DNA from: Marinomonas atlantica
Lineage (GTDB): Bacteria; Pseudomonadota; Gammaproteobacteria; Pseudomonadales; Marinomonadaceae
Length of the DNA stretch: 64,000 bases
Direction of reading: 5' to 3'
Assembly (NCBI RefSeq): GCF_001639725.1
Contig: NZ_LTAW01000004.1
Coordinates: forward strand, 124,001 to 188,000
The translations under genes were made by a program, and so were the position numbers. Positions 1-9,736 of the stretch are shown piece after piece. The notes beneath the pieces are model-generated. The model ran no database searches, had not been told where the DNA came from, and was given only the letters and a program-made list of their open reading frames with translations. Position 1 is the first letter of the stretch. Every line of letters starts with the position of its first letter.

Positions 1-218
1 TCAATATCCACGAGCGTATAGTTGGTATTGTGGTTGACGGTGTCTCAGATGTAATGAATTTAGAAGAGGATGACATCAGACCAGCGCCAGAATTTGGTGT
101 GGCGTTTGATAGTCAGTATCTACATGGCTTAGCGGCTTTGGAAGATCACATGGTGATCATTGTGGATATTGAAGCGCTTATTTCAAGTGATGAGTTAGGG
201 ATTTTTGAAACTGCCTAG
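1..218 (+). CDS. cheW: CheW coupling protein, C-terminal part (5' end outside window)
   Basis: The open frame runs in from the window edge (first full codon at base 3) and ends at 218, giving about 71 residues. The readable tail, with GIVVDGVSDV, a stretch naming the FDSQYLHGLA motif and a hydrophobic MVIIVDIEAL strand, is the typical end of CheW, the SH3-like adaptor linking chemoreceptors to the kinase CheA. Chemoreceptor, cheR, cheD and cheB genes follow directly on the same strand, which fits. The in-frame GTG at 30 is internal and not the true start. The identity is firm from family pattern plus context; the N-terminal half cannot be judged. Confidence 0.9.
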   Translation, partial: NIHERIVGIVVDGVSDVMNLEEDDIRPAPEFGVAFDSQYLHGLAALEDHMVIIVDIEALISSDELGIFETA

Positions 219-310
219 TTAGGCAACGGTATTGCCACTTGGTGCTTATCATTCAAGGTTCTGTATAAGTGCCTTAATGACAACAAATTTAGGTAGGAAG
301 GCTGAATATT

Positions 311-2194
311 ATGTTTAAAGGCTTATTTGCGAAACCATTAGAAGAGGGGCAAACTATTGTCTCTCAAACTGAGTTGATTAATTTACGAGGTCAACTTGAT
401 GCACTGTCAAAATCACAAGCGGTTATCGAATTTGACTTAAAAGGTAATATCCTTTTTGCGAATGACAACTTTTTAAATGCACTTGGTTATTCTCTTGATG
501 AGGTGGTTGGTAAACATCACAGCCTTTTCGTGGATAACGCTTACCGCAACAGTACTGAGTATCGTGATTTCTGGGCCAAACTTGCTCGTGGTGATTTTCA
601 ATCGGGAGAGTTTTGTCGCATCACAAAACAAGACAAGCGAATCTGGATTGAGGCAAGCTATAATCCTATTTTTGATGAGGAAGGTAAGCCGTTTAAGGTT
701 GTTAAATTTGCGTCTGACATTACTCAAAAGAAAAACGAATCTGCTGATTTTATTAGCCAGCTTGAAGCTATATCGAATGCGCAGGCAGTTATTTCATTTG
801 ATCTTGACGGTAATATTCAAACTGCAAATAGCAACTTTTTAAGTGCCTTAGGCTATTCATTAGAAGAAGTTCGCGGTAAACATCACAGCATGTTTGTCGA
901 CGAGGTATATCGTCAATCAGAAGAGTACCGAGATTTCTGGCGCAAGCTCAAGAGTGGCGAACATTTTGTGGGGCGCTTTCCTCGAGTTCGTAAAGACGGC
1001 AAAGTTATTTGGATTCAAGCTAACTACAGTCCTATTCGAGATGCACTGGGTAATCTCTATAAAGTAGTTAAGTATGCCACAGACATTACCGCTCAAGTTG
1101 AAGCGGAGCAGCAATTGCAGCTTGCGGTAGAAGAAGTCAACGAAGCCATTGAAGCAGCAGTATCGAATGATCTTACCAAGCGTGTACCTCTTGATGGTAA
1201 AACAGGCTCTTTGTTGGGATTATGCCAAGGTGTAAATGGCCTGCTTTTATCAATGACTGACATCATTGCTCAAATTAAAGACGCTTCTGATGCGGTTTAC
1301 ACCGGTGCGAGAGAAATTTCGAACGGCAATACTGACTTATCACGTCGTACTGAGCAGCAAGCGGCGAATCTTGAAGAAACGGCTTCAAGTATGGAGCAGA
1401 TAACCAGCACAGTTCGTCAAAATTCGAATAATGCTAAAGAAGCAACTGGACTTGCGCAAAATGCTGAAACAGTCGCTATGGCAGGCGGAGATTTGATTGA
1501 TGAGGTTGTTGTGACGATGGCTTCTATTAATGAGTCATCGCAAAAAATTTCCGATATCATTGGTATGATTGATGGTATTGCTTTCCAAACGAATATTTTG
1601 GCTCTGAATGCTGCCGTTGAGGCGGCTCGTGCGGGTGAGCAAGGCAGAGGTTTTGCTGTCGTTGCATCAGAAGTTCGAACATTGGCTCAGCGTTCTGCGA
1701 ATGCAGCAAAAGATATTAAAGGTTTAATTTCTGAATCGGGGGCGAAAATTTCAACGGGTAACGATCTGGTTGATAAATCAGGCAATACCATGAAAGAAAT
1801 CGTCGCAGCAATTAAGAAAGTAAGCAGTATTATGTCTGAAATCTCTTCAGCTTCAGTAGAGCAGTCTTCTGGCCTTGATGAAATTGGTAAAGCTGTTTCT
1901 CAAATGGATGAAATGACACAGCAAAATGCAGCCTTAGTAGAAGAAGCTGCTGCGGCATCTGAAAGCTTGCTGAATCAAGCGGATCAGTTGTCCACAAACA
2001 TGAGTCAATTCATCATCGATGATTCTGGATCAGTGCCTCAGCGAAGAGCGATTCCTGCTAAGCGAGCTGAAATTCCTGCGCCAAGAAAAACGCCTGCATT
2101 ACCTAAGAAAGCACCTCCGGTTAAAGCACCTGTAAAAAGTAAGCCTATCCCTAAACCAAGCTTAGAAGATGAAGATGGTTGGGAGGAGTTTTAA
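311..2194 (+). CDS. Soluble methyl-accepting chemotaxis protein with two PAS domains
   Basis: 627 residues. Two similar PAS domains (about 35-150 and 155-270) each end in the PAC-like pattern [10 protein letters not shown] / [11 protein letters not shown] short HAMP-like linker follows, then an MCP signalling domain whose hairpin tip contains [20 protein letters not shown]. No hydrophobic segment is long enough to span the membrane, so this is a cytoplasmic or membrane-peripheral receptor, similar in layout to BdlA and Aer-like energy or redox sensors; the ligand or cofactor is unknown. The last ~60 residues form a Pro/Lys/Ala-rich tether ending in GWEEF, resembling the NWETF-type pentapeptide that recruits CheR and CheB. 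The start ATG is preceded by AGGAAGG at 294-300. Reading frames on other strands here are shadows. Confidence 0.93.
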   Translation: MFKGLFAKPLEEGQTIVSQTELINLRGQLDALSKSQAVIEFDLKGNILFANDNFLNALGYSLDEVVGKHHSLFVDNAYRNSTEYRDFWAKLARGDFQSGEFCRITKQDKRIWIEASYNPIFDEEGKPFKVVKFASDITQKKNESADFISQLEAISNAQAVISFDLDGNIQTANSNFLSALGYSLEEVRGKHHSMFVDEVYRQSEEYRDFWRKLKSGEHFVGRFPRVRKDGKVIWIQANYSPIRDALGNLYKVVKYATDITAQVEAEQQLQLAVEEVNEAIEAAVSNDLTKRVPLDGKTGSLLGLCQGVNGLLLSMTDIIAQIKDASDAVYTGAREISNGNTDLSRRTEQQAANLEETASSMEQITSTVRQNSNNAKEATGLAQNAETVAMAGGDLIDEVVVTMASINESSQKISDIIGMIDGIAFQTNILALNAAVEAARAGEQGRGFAVVASEVRTLAQRSANAAKDIKGLISESGAKISTGNDLVDKSGNTMKEIVAAIKKVSSIMSEISSASVEQSSGLDEIGKAVSQMDEMTQQNAALVEEAAAASESLLNQADQLSTNMSQFIIDDSGSVPQRRAIPAKRAEIPAPRKTPALPKKAPPVKAPVKSKPIPKPSLEDEDGWEEF

Positions 2195-2261
2195 TAAATA
2201 GCCTAGTTTAAGGTCGCTAAAAGCTATTAGTCACTAAAATTGAAAGTTAAGGAACCGAGCC

Positions 2262-4262
2262 GTGAATTCTCAGCTATCCGTGAAGTTTATATTATTATTG
2301 GTGGTGACGTTGTTTGCGGTCGGTTTACCGACTTGGACGTTACTAGACAATCAGTCGATGTCTTCAGATTCGTTAATGCAAGGTGGACAGTCTCGAGTAG
2401 ATGAACTTGCTTTAACTTATGAGCTTGTGCAATCGAGCGTGGAAACAGGGTCTATTTCAGCTTCGCAAGCTTTTGAGCAGCAAAGCATGATCGTTAATAG
2501 CTTGTTGAATGAAGTGCAATTAGCTACATCTAATTCATCTTCAACGATGTTAGATAATAGCCTTACAGTGCTTTTGTCTATCGGTGCGGGTGTGCTGGCT
2601 TTGCTATTGATTTTCTGGATCATGAGCAGCTTGAGGACGGCTGTAAGTCAAGTATCTACAGCGGCGGCGTCTATTTCAGCGGGGCGTTATGCAGATTTGG
2701 CTAAGCTTAAAAGTGATGGTGTTTTTGAAGGCTTGATGCAACCTCTGCAGAAAGTGGCTAGAGAGTTAAAGATTAAACAAGACGATATCTCTACAGCTGA
2801 AGCTGACAGTCTTGCGCGAGCAGTTGAATCTACTCGTATTCTTCAGGCGTTAAATGCAACGTCTACGAATGTGATGATTGCAGATGCTGAACGTACGATT
2901 GTGTATATGAACCGCTCAGTTGAAAAAATGCTTCGAGGTGTAGAGCAAGAGCTGCAAGTTGTATTACCACATTTCAAAGTAGATACCATTGTCGGCTCAA
3001 AAATGGATATCTTTCATAAAAACCCTAAACATCAAGCTGACCTTCTAAGCATGCTGGAGAGTCGCCACCAAGCTGAGATCCAAGTGGCTGGTTTGCATTT
3101 TCGTTTGACTGCAAACCCTATTTTTGCCGATGACGGTAGTCGTATAGGTTCTGTTGTCGAGTGGTTAGACCGTACAAATGAAGTACTTTCCCAGCGAGAA
3201 ATTAGTGAACTTGTTAGCCAGGCAACAGCTGGTAACTTTACTGTTCGAGCGAAAGAAGAAGACAAGCAAGACTTCATGTTATTTATGGCGAAATCTTTGA
3301 ATGAACTGATGGGGACTGCAGACCATGGTCTTGCGGATGTAGGTCGAGTGTTGATGGCGCTTTCTGAAGGCGATCTAACACAACGGATTACTAAAGACTA
3401 TGAAGGTCAGTTTGATAATCTTAAACGTTACTGTAATGAAACCTGCGAAAATCTAACCAGCATGGTAGGTGAGATTCAAGAGGCCGCTGATACTATAAAT
3501 CATGCGGCATCTGAAATAGCCCAAGGTAATGCAGACTTGTCAGCTCGTACAGAAAGTCAAGCGTCAAACTTAGAAGAAACAGCATCAAGTATGGATGTAA
3601 TGACAGGTAATGTTCGTCAAACATCAGAAAATGTCCACAGCGCGAGTTCACTTGCGAATGATGCTTCTAACGTTGCAGTGCAGGGTGGTTTACAGATTAA
3701 AGATGTGGTTGCGACAATGTCTAAGATTAACGATGCGTCTCAAGAAATCTCGGACATCATCAGTATTATCGACGGTATTGCTTTCCAAACAAATATCTTA
3801 GCATTGAATGCCGCGGTTGAAGCGGCAAGAGCAGGCGAGCAGGGTCGAGGCTTTGCTGTGGTCGCATCGGAGGTTCGTACCTTAGCGCAGCGTTCTGCTA
3901 ATGCAGCGAAAGATATCAAAGAACTTATTTCTGACTCTGTATCAAAGGTTGAGGAAGGTAATAAGTTGGTTCATCAATCTGGTCAAATTATGGAACAGAT
4001 TGAAAGCTCAATCAGCCAAGTAAATCAATTGATGTCTCAAGTATCCTCTGCCTCTTCAGATCAAGCGACAGGTCTAGACGAAATTAACCAAGCGGTTGTT
4101 CGAATGGATGAAATGACGCAGCAGAATGCGGCACTTGTTGAAGAGGCTTCTGCTTCTGCTGATAGTATGCGTTCTCAGGCCTCAAATTTGCAACAGCATG
4201 TCCAACGATTCAACATCGATAAAGGACGTTCTGACTCAACATTAATGCTCTCAAATCATTGA
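2262..4262 (+). CDS. Membrane-anchored methyl-accepting chemotaxis protein with PAS domain
   Basis: 666 residues from a GTG start with AAGGAA about 8 bases upstream. TM1 spans about residues 8-28 and TM2 about 102-122, bracketing a small (~75 residue) periplasmic part. A cytoplasmic PAS-like domain lies at about 175-310, a HAMP-like unit near 355-400 ([11 protein letters not shown]), then the MCP signalling domain with the conserved tip. Unlike the upstream receptor it has no WxxF pentapeptide tail, so it may depend on that receptor for adaptation-enzyme recruitment. It is related to Tar/Tsr-class receptors, but no ligand can be assigned. The gene sits 67 bp after the first receptor and 38 bp before cheR, very likely in one transcript. 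Confidence 0.92.
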   Translation: MNSQLSVKFILLLVVTLFAVGLPTWTLLDNQSMSSDSLMQGGQSRVDELALTYELVQSSVETGSISASQAFEQQSMIVNSLLNEVQLATSNSSSTMLDNSLTVLLSIGAGVLALLLIFWIMSSLRTAVSQVSTAAASISAGRYADLAKLKSDGVFEGLMQPLQKVARELKIKQDDISTAEADSLARAVESTRILQALNATSTNVMIADAERTIVYMNRSVEKMLRGVEQELQVVLPHFKVDTIVGSKMDIFHKNPKHQADLLSMLESRHQAEIQVAGLHFRLTANPIFADDGSRIGSVVEWLDRTNEVLSQREISELVSQATAGNFTVRAKEEDKQDFMLFMAKSLNELMGTADHGLADVGRVLMALSEGDLTQRITKDYEGQFDNLKRYCNETCENLTSMVGEIQEAADTINHAASEIAQGNADLSARTESQASNLEETASSMDVMTGNVRQTSENVHSASSLANDASNVAVQGGLQIKDVVATMSKINDASQEISDIISIIDGIAFQTNILALNAAVEAARAGEQGRGFAVVASEVRTLAQRSANAAKDIKELISDSVSKVEEGNKLVHQSGQIMEQIESSISQVNQLMSQVSSASSDQATGLDEINQAVVRMDEMTQQNAALVEEASASADSMRSQASNLQQHVQRFNIDKGRSDSTLMLSNH

Positions 4263-4268
4263 GAGCAT
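4245..4268 (+). repeat. Perfect 9-bp inverted repeat across the receptor stop codon
   Basis: ATGCTCTCA (4245-4253) and TGAGAGCAT (4260-4268) are exact complements around a 6-base loop, and the second arm begins with the receptor's TGA stop. No T-run follows, so this is not a standard intrinsic terminator. It may stabilise or process the mRNA between the receptor and cheR. Confidence 0.55.
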
Positions 4269-4300
4269 TAACTTCCTATTGCTAGTAAAGGTTCTTCGCT

Positions 4301-5098
4301 ATGGATCGTGAGTTTTCTTATACAGACTCGGACTTTAAGAAGGTCCGAGCAGAGCTTCGTGCACTTGCTGGTATTAACCTAGCAGAGAGTAAAGTCTCTT
4401 TAGTTTATAGTCGGCTGGCGCCTAGAGTTCGCAAGTTAGGCTTAAATTCAGTTAAGCAGTACTTAAGCTATTTAGAAAACCATCCCGCAGAGCAAGAGAG
4501 CTTTATTAATGCTCTAACGACGAACCTAACATCTTTTTTTCGCGAGCCCCATCATTTTGAATTGCTAAGTGAGTTTATTCAGTCAGGTGAGCAGTGTAGG
4601 AATATTTGGTGCGCTGCTTCGAGTACTGGCGAAGAGCCTTACTCGATCGCTATGACGGTAGTGAAGTCGTTAGGTCAATTTGATACACCTATAAAGATTG
4701 TGGCATCAGATATTGACAGCAGTGTTTTGAATAAAGCCAGTGACGGTATTTATCCCATGGATAAAGTAGAAGCCATTGCCAATAAGAAAAATTTCTTCTT
4801 GCGTGGTAAAGGCCAAAATACCGGTAAGGCTCGTGTTGTTCCTCAGCTACGAAATTTAGTCGAGTTTAAGCAAGTAAACTTGTTAGACAGCAGTTATCCG
4901 ATCGAATCCGGTATGGATGTGATTTTCTGCAGAAACGTAATGATTTATTTTGATAAAGAGACGCAAGTACAAATCCTCGAAAAATTACTCGAGAAGCTTC
5001 GTCCAGGTGGGCTGTATATTGCAGGTCATTCAGAAAACTTCAATCATTTGGGGCATTTGATGACACCTGTTGGCCGAACCGCTTATAGAAAGGTTTAA
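4301..5098 (+). CDS. cheR: Chemotaxis methyltransferase CheR
   Basis: 265 residues. It transfers methyl groups from S-adenosylmethionine to receptor glutamates during adaptation. The N-terminal helical CheR domain contains the basic segment YSRLAPRVRKLGL. The methyltransferase core carries CAASSTGEEPYSIAM (SAM-binding), the VNLLD segment and FCRNVMIYFD, all diagnostic of CheR. Length matches the family (about 270-290). The start ATG is preceded by AAAGG. It is followed at once by cheD, whose ribosome-binding site overlaps the cheR stop. Confidence 0.96.
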   Translation: MDREFSYTDSDFKKVRAELRALAGINLAESKVSLVYSRLAPRVRKLGLNSVKQYLSYLENHPAEQESFINALTTNLTSFFREPHHFELLSEFIQSGEQCRNIWCAASSTGEEPYSIAMTVVKSLGQFDTPIKIVASDIDSSVLNKASDGIYPMDKVEAIANKKNFFLRGKGQNTGKARVVPQLRNLVEFKQVNLLDSSYPIESGMDVIFCRNVMIYFDKETQVQILEKLLEKLRPGGLYIAGHSENFNHLGHLMTPVGRTAYRKV

Positions 5099-5108
5099 AG
5101 GAGGCTTT

Positions 5109-5720
5109 ATGGCTTTAAGAGATGCCGCGCAGGAGCACTTGGCAACCAAGCATTACTTTGATCGTCAGTTTGACATAGATGCAATGAAAGTTCTGCCAGG
5201 CGAATACTTCGCCACCGACAACGAAATGATGATCACGACTTTATTGGGCTCGTGTGTGGCTGTGTGTTTATATGATCCTATCTCTCGGGTGGGAGGTATG
5301 AACCATTTTTTGTTACCAGAAGGGGACCCTAACGATTTGTTATCTGCTTCAGGTCGCTATGGTGTCTATGCTATGGAAATGCTAATCAATCATTTAGTTA
5401 AGATCGGTGGTCGCCGAGATCGATTTAGAGCCAAAATATTCGGTGGAGGGGCTGTCATTAAAGGCATGGTTCACAGTAATGTAGGTCAGAATAATGCAGA
5501 GTTTATTAAAGGCTACTTGCATAATGAAGGCATTCCGATTGATGCATCAGACCTTCTAGATATTTATCCGAGGCGTGTTAACTTCTTCCCTGTGACCGGA
5601 AAGGCGATGATGAAGAAGCTTAAAAACCATTACAGCGATGAACTGATCGATAAAGAGCAGCGCTATCAAAAAGCAGTGGTTGAAAGTCAGGTTGATTCTG
5701 GCGATATTGATCTTTTCTAA
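5109..5720 (+). CDS. cheD: Chemoreceptor glutamine deamidase CheD
   Basis: 203 residues. CheD deamidates specific glutamines of chemoreceptors and can interact with CheC-type phosphatases. The catalytic Cys region LGSCVAVCLYDP and the His of GGMNHFLLPEG are both present, plus the KIFGGGAV segment. An in-frame ATG at 5070 would overlap cheR; the ATG at 5109 is preferred because AAAGGAGG (5097-5104), overlapping the cheR stop codon, lies at ideal spacing, implying translational coupling. The tail ends IDLF. Confidence 0.95.
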   Translation: MALRDAAQEHLATKHYFDRQFDIDAMKVLPGEYFATDNEMMITTLLGSCVAVCLYDPISRVGGMNHFLLPEGDPNDLLSASGRYGVYAMEMLINHLVKIGGRRDRFRAKIFGGGAVIKGMVHSNVGQNNAEFIKGYLHNEGIPIDASDLLDIYPRRVNFFPVTGKAMMKKLKNHYSDELIDKEQRYQKAVVESQVDSGDIDLF

Positions 5721-5733
5721 TTAAGGGATATCC

Positions 5734-6774
5734 ATGCAAAACCTTCCGATTCGAGTATTAGTAGTCGATGATTCGGACATAATTCGAAGGCTGTTAAAGG
5801 AAATTTTAAATTCTGATCCTGATATAGTAGTAGTCGGGGCCGCAGCAGATGCTTTTGAAGCAAAGACATTGGTGAATAAGCTACAGCCCGACGTGATTAC
5901 ACTTGATGTGGAAATGCCTGATGTGGATGGTATTCGCTTTTTAGAAGTATTAATGAAGGCTAAACCAACGCCAGTCATTATGATATCAACATTAACGCGC
6001 TCAAAGGCTGACATCACGTTGAAAGCGCTTGAGCTGGGCGCGGTTGATTATATTGCCAAGCCTATTGTGGATGATATTGCGGTATTCCAGCGTTACTCAG
6101 GTACAGTAATTAATAAAGTGAAAATGGCTGCAAAGAGTCATGTTGGTCATGCAGCTAAACCACCTAAGGCCCCTGTTCAATTGGCTACTCGTTCCAATCG
6201 GGTCATTGCAATTGGCGCCTCGACAGGTGGCACAGAAGCTATTGCGCATGTACTCCAACAATTACCTGCGAGCCATTTTGCGGTGGTAATGACTCAGCAT
6301 ATGCCAGCAGGGTTTACCACCACTTATGCTGACCGTTTAACCCGCAGCACTGAGTTTACTGTGATCGAAGCTCAAGGTGGAGAGTTGGTTCGCCCAGGTT
6401 ACGCTTATTTAGCACCAGGTGGGTATCACATGCGCGTGAAACGCAAAGGTAATGAACTGTATACAGAGGTATTCGACGGAGAGAAAGTAAGCGGTCATAA
6501 ACCCTCTGTTGATGTTCTATTTGATTCCATTGCCTCTGAAATCGGAAAATTTGCCATGGCAACGTTATTGACGGGAATGGGGAAAGATGGCGCTAAAGGC
6601 CTTAAAAAGATACATGATGCAGGGGGTTATACAGTGGCTCAAGATGAAAGTACCTGTGTTGTGTTTGGTATGCCTCGTGCTGCGATTGAGCTTGGCGCTG
6701 CGGATGCGGTTGCACCACTTGAGAAGATTGGCGAAACGTTAATTGAAAGCCTCACTTCCAACAGAAAAAAATAA
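5734..6774 (+). CDS. cheB: Protein-glutamate methylesterase/glutaminase CheB
   Basis: 346 residues. An N-terminal receiver domain (about 1-120) has VVDDSD and the phospho-acceptor Asp in ITLDVEMPDVDG. After a linker comes the methylesterase domain with the catalytic Ser in GASTGGTEA, His in TQHMPAGF and Asp in TGMGKDGAKG. When phosphorylated by CheA it removes receptor methyl groups, counteracting CheR. The start ATG follows AAGGGATATCC. It lies 13 bp after cheD and is the last gene of the readable chemotaxis unit; cheA and cheY are not in the window. Confidence 0.97.
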   Translation: MQNLPIRVLVVDDSDIIRRLLKEILNSDPDIVVVGAAADAFEAKTLVNKLQPDVITLDVEMPDVDGIRFLEVLMKAKPTPVIMISTLTRSKADITLKALELGAVDYIAKPIVDDIAVFQRYSGTVINKVKMAAKSHVGHAAKPPKAPVQLATRSNRVIAIGASTGGTEAIAHVLQQLPASHFAVVMTQHMPAGFTTTYADRLTRSTEFTVIEAQGGELVRPGYAYLAPGGYHMRVKRKGNELYTEVFDGEKVSGHKPSVDVLFDSIASEIGKFAMATLLTGMGKDGAKGLKKIHDAGGYTVAQDESTCVVFGMPRAAIELGAADAVAPLEKIGETLIESLTSNRKK

Positions 6775-6815
6775 ACAGCGTGACCGTTACTGTTTAAGCA
6801 TTGAAGTATTCCTTT

Positions 6816-7949
6816 ATGAATGATCAACCTTTTGCTTCCCCCAGCTCTCTGTATCTCGACCTCCTCGCGCAAGACAAAATCGAAGATGATCCAGCCCAAG
6901 CGAATGCTTTACATGCACTTGATGCACTATGGTGTCAGCTAATCAGTAAAGATGGCATCTCGGATGGACATTTAGGTGTTTACCTCTGGGGGGATGTCGG
7001 TCGTGGTAAAACAATGCTGATGGATCTTTTTTTTCAGTCATTGCCTGAAGGAATGGCAAAGCGTCAGCACTTCCATCATTTTATGACAGACCTTCATCGT
7101 GAGCTTAATACGACCTTTGGCGTTTCTAACCCGCTTGATAGGATTGCGGCTCGGGTAGCAAAAGAATTTAAAGTTATCTGCTTTGATGAGTTCTTTGTCT
7201 CAGACATTGCTGATGCCATGTTACTGGGGAACTTTGTACAAGCACTTTTTAAAGAGGGTTGCAGCCTTGTGGCGACGTCTAATATTGCGGTAATTGATTT
7301 GTTTCAAAATCAACTGCAAAAGGATCGATTTTTTCCCGCAATTGAAACCCTTGATCAACATTTACATAGTTTTCATTTAACGGGAAGCGTTGATCATAGG
7401 TTTAGGCTCCCAATTGATCAGGCCACCTATTTCACTGACAAAGAAAGTTTTAATTTATTGATATCTGATGTCTTCTCGGTGTCTGAAAGGCAAGAAAGTG
7501 ATGTAACCATTAATCATCGCAAGTTTCCTGTTCTGGCAAAAAATGCATACGCTATATGGTGTGATTTTAATAGCTTATGTGAAAGCCCGCGCTCAGCTCA
7601 TGACTACATTACTTTAGCCCAGCAGTATGAACGTATCTATGTATCTAGCATTCCCGAACTTAGTAGTAGCCCTTATGAACATATTAAGGCGAGAGGGACT
7701 GAAGACGGGGCTGTGGGATCTGGCCATACAGGAGATCGAGAGGTTGTTCATGGTTTAAACGATGATGCAGTAAGACGCTTTATTAGCTTAATTGATGAAT
7801 GTTATGATCAACGTATAAATATGGTTTTTCAGGCCGAGGTTACGCTAGATAAACTGTATACTAATGGTGTTTTATTATTTGAATTTCAGCGTACATTTAG
7901 TCGAATGACCGAGATGCAGACTAAAGGCTACTTGGATTTATCGATCTAG
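6816..7949 (+). CDS. zapE: Cell division ATPase ZapE (AFG1 family)
   Basis: About 377 residues from ATG 6816; a TTG at 6801 in the same frame would add five residues, and neither has a strong ribosome-binding site. Walker A is GDVGRGKTML and Walker B is VICFDEFFVSDIAD, with the HFHHFMTDLH segment between them. All are typical of the AFG1/ZapE family, an AAA-like ATPase that associates with the Z-ring in E. coli and resembles a mitochondrial quality-control factor. In many genomes zapE lies near ribosomal protein genes; here it follows cheB, so linkage to chemotaxis is probably only positional. Confidence 0.92.
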   Translation: MNDQPFASPSSLYLDLLAQDKIEDDPAQANALHALDALWCQLISKDGISDGHLGVYLWGDVGRGKTMLMDLFFQSLPEGMAKRQHFHHFMTDLHRELNTTFGVSNPLDRIAARVAKEFKVICFDEFFVSDIADAMLLGNFVQALFKEGCSLVATSNIAVIDLFQNQLQKDRFFPAIETLDQHLHSFHLTGSVDHRFRLPIDQATYFTDKESFNLLISDVFSVSERQESDVTINHRKFPVLAKNAYAIWCDFNSLCESPRSAHDYITLAQQYERIYVSSIPELSSSPYEHIKARGTEDGAVGSGHTGDREVVHGLNDDAVRRFISLIDECYDQRINMVFQAEVTLDKLYTNGVLLFEFQRTFSRMTEMQTKGYLDLSI

Positions 7950-8105
7950 AAATTCAGCGATTTTATAATAAGAAAATTTCTGATGAGCTGTAACTTATAA
8001 TGGCGTAATTAGAAAACGCTCTGCTCGTAACTATGTTGAGCACGTTATATTCACAAAACTAATTTTTGCTCTAAAATCTCATTATAAAAAAACGGTAAAT
8101 GTTCG

Positions 8106-9674
8106 ATGCAAGTTTTTCGGTTTTTCTTTCGCACAGACTTGCGACACCTTATTTTGGTACTGACAATAGGGTGTGTGATTGTCACTTCTGGTAATAGCTT
8201 CCAAGCCATCTACAATGTTCAGCGTGACCTCTTGATTAATAGCACATTAGATGCCAATCAGCGCTACGCAGAGAAAGTCGCAGAGTCAGCAGAAATGCTG
8301 CTAACATCTGCCCAGAACTCGGTTGCTTTTAGTGCATCGTTGCTTGCAGGCGACTTTTATTTTGCAGGTAAACCTGAAGAGGAAGTATATCGGCTTGTTG
8401 AGCAATCTGAAGTGTTTAACTCTGCGATTATCGTAAATAATCAAGCGGAAGTGGTTGCAAGCTATCCTGATGGAATTCTTCAGAAAGGTTATGTTCTACC
8501 TGAAAATACACGCCAGTCTTATTATGAGCGAAAGCCACTTATTACAAATCCTTTCCATTCTGTAAGTGGGAAAACCCTGATAAGTATTTCTCACCCTATA
8601 TGGGGGGAGCACGGTAATTATTTAGGCTACTTGTCAGGCACCATCTATCTAAATAAAAATGGCTCATTATCTCGTCTAATGAGGGACCATTTTTTTACAG
8701 ATCAAACGTACCTTTATGTAGTGGATCAATTTGGTGAATTACTTTTTCATGTTGATCCAAACAGAGTCGGTGAAAATGTTTCGCAAATGCCTCTTGTGAA
8801 GCAAGCTATTTTGAACGATGAAGGCAGTCAAGTAGCCACAAACTCTTTAGGAATTGAGATGGTTGCTGGCTATGCTTCAGTTCCGGTGGCAAATTGGGCG
8901 ATTGTCGTTCAACGCCCTAAAGATAAAATCATGCATTCTCTTAATGATCAAATGTTGAATGTATTGTGGGCAAGTTTACCGATTGCTTTTTTGACTTTGA
9001 TTGTTATTTGGGTGCTGGCTTATCTTATATCGAAACCGCTTCGTCAGCTGGCGCACAGTGCTGAAAATGTTAATGATGCAGATATGCAAAGACAGATCGT
9101 TTCGATTCGGTCTTGGTACTTTGAGGCATCACAGCTGAAAATGGCTGTTCTAAATGCTATTGGCTTATTGAACGATAAAATCCATAAGCTTGATGTTGAC
9201 AGTCATACCGATCCGCTCACCCAGCTTTATAATCGTCGAGGCATGCAGCGCTTATTAGATGATTTTGAAGCAAAGCATCAGCAATTTTCTGTTTTAGCTT
9301 TGGATATTGATCACTTTAAATTAGTAAACGATCGTTATGGGCACGATATAGGTGACTTGGTTATCCAAGAGCTTGCTATGACAATGCAGAACTTCATTGA
9401 AGACAGCGATACAGCATGTCGAGTAGGTGGTGAAGAGTTTCTGATTTTCTTACCGAATACAAAGGCTGAACGTGCTTTAAATGTCGCTGAATCATTATGT
9501 GAACATGTTGCCAGTACTGTTATGCCAAAGGTTAAAAATATTACGGTTTCGATTGGTGTTGGCTGCGTAGAGGGCGATGTTGAGTCGACCAAAATTGATA
9601 TGGCGATCAAGCATGCGGATACTGCGTTGTACGATGCAAAAAATGCTGGGCGTAATTGTGTTAGGTTTATTTGA
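8106..9674 (+). CDS. Membrane diguanylate cyclase with periplasmic Cache sensor (GGDEF)
   Basis: 522 residues. TM1 is at about 13-33. A large extracytoplasmic region (about 34-285) has the double-Cache pattern, including YYERKPLITNPFHSVSGK and YLYVVDQFGELLFHV. TM2 is at about 287-308, followed by a short HAMP-like linker and a C-terminal GGDEF domain (about 360-522). The active site reads GGEEF, an accepted active variant, so it probably makes cyclic di-GMP in response to a small extracellular ligand. The residue before the active site that forms the RxxD product-inhibition site is Glu rather than Arg (ExxD), so feedback inhibition may be lost. It appears monocistronic; 7950-8105 holds only an AT-rich leader. 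Confidence 0.93.
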   Translation: MQVFRFFFRTDLRHLILVLTIGCVIVTSGNSFQAIYNVQRDLLINSTLDANQRYAEKVAESAEMLLTSAQNSVAFSASLLAGDFYFAGKPEEEVYRLVEQSEVFNSAIIVNNQAEVVASYPDGILQKGYVLPENTRQSYYERKPLITNPFHSVSGKTLISISHPIWGEHGNYLGYLSGTIYLNKNGSLSRLMRDHFFTDQTYLYVVDQFGELLFHVDPNRVGENVSQMPLVKQAILNDEGSQVATNSLGIEMVAGYASVPVANWAIVVQRPKDKIMHSLNDQMLNVLWASLPIAFLTLIVIWVLAYLISKPLRQLAHSAENVNDADMQRQIVSIRSWYFEASQLKMAVLNAIGLLNDKIHKLDVDSHTDPLTQLYNRRGMQRLLDDFEAKHQQFSVLALDIDHFKLVNDRYGHDIGDLVIQELAMTMQNFIEDSDTACRVGGEEFLIFLPNTKAERALNVAESLCEHVASTVMPKVKNITVSIGVGCVEGDVESTKIDMAIKHADTALYDAKNAGRNCVRFI

Positions 9675-9736
9675 AGGCTTCCGTAGTTGATCGATTGGAA
9701 ACATACCAGTCCTATTTTTCATACTAAAGGCGTTTT

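Noticed and set aside
1560..3930. Receptor gene duplication as a mobile or recombination product
   Set aside because: The two receptors share only the universally conserved signalling domain; N-terminal halves are unrelated and DNA identity is modest.
7950..8105. Small gene between zapE and the cyclase
   Set aside because: Short AT-rich stretch with frequent stops in all frames.
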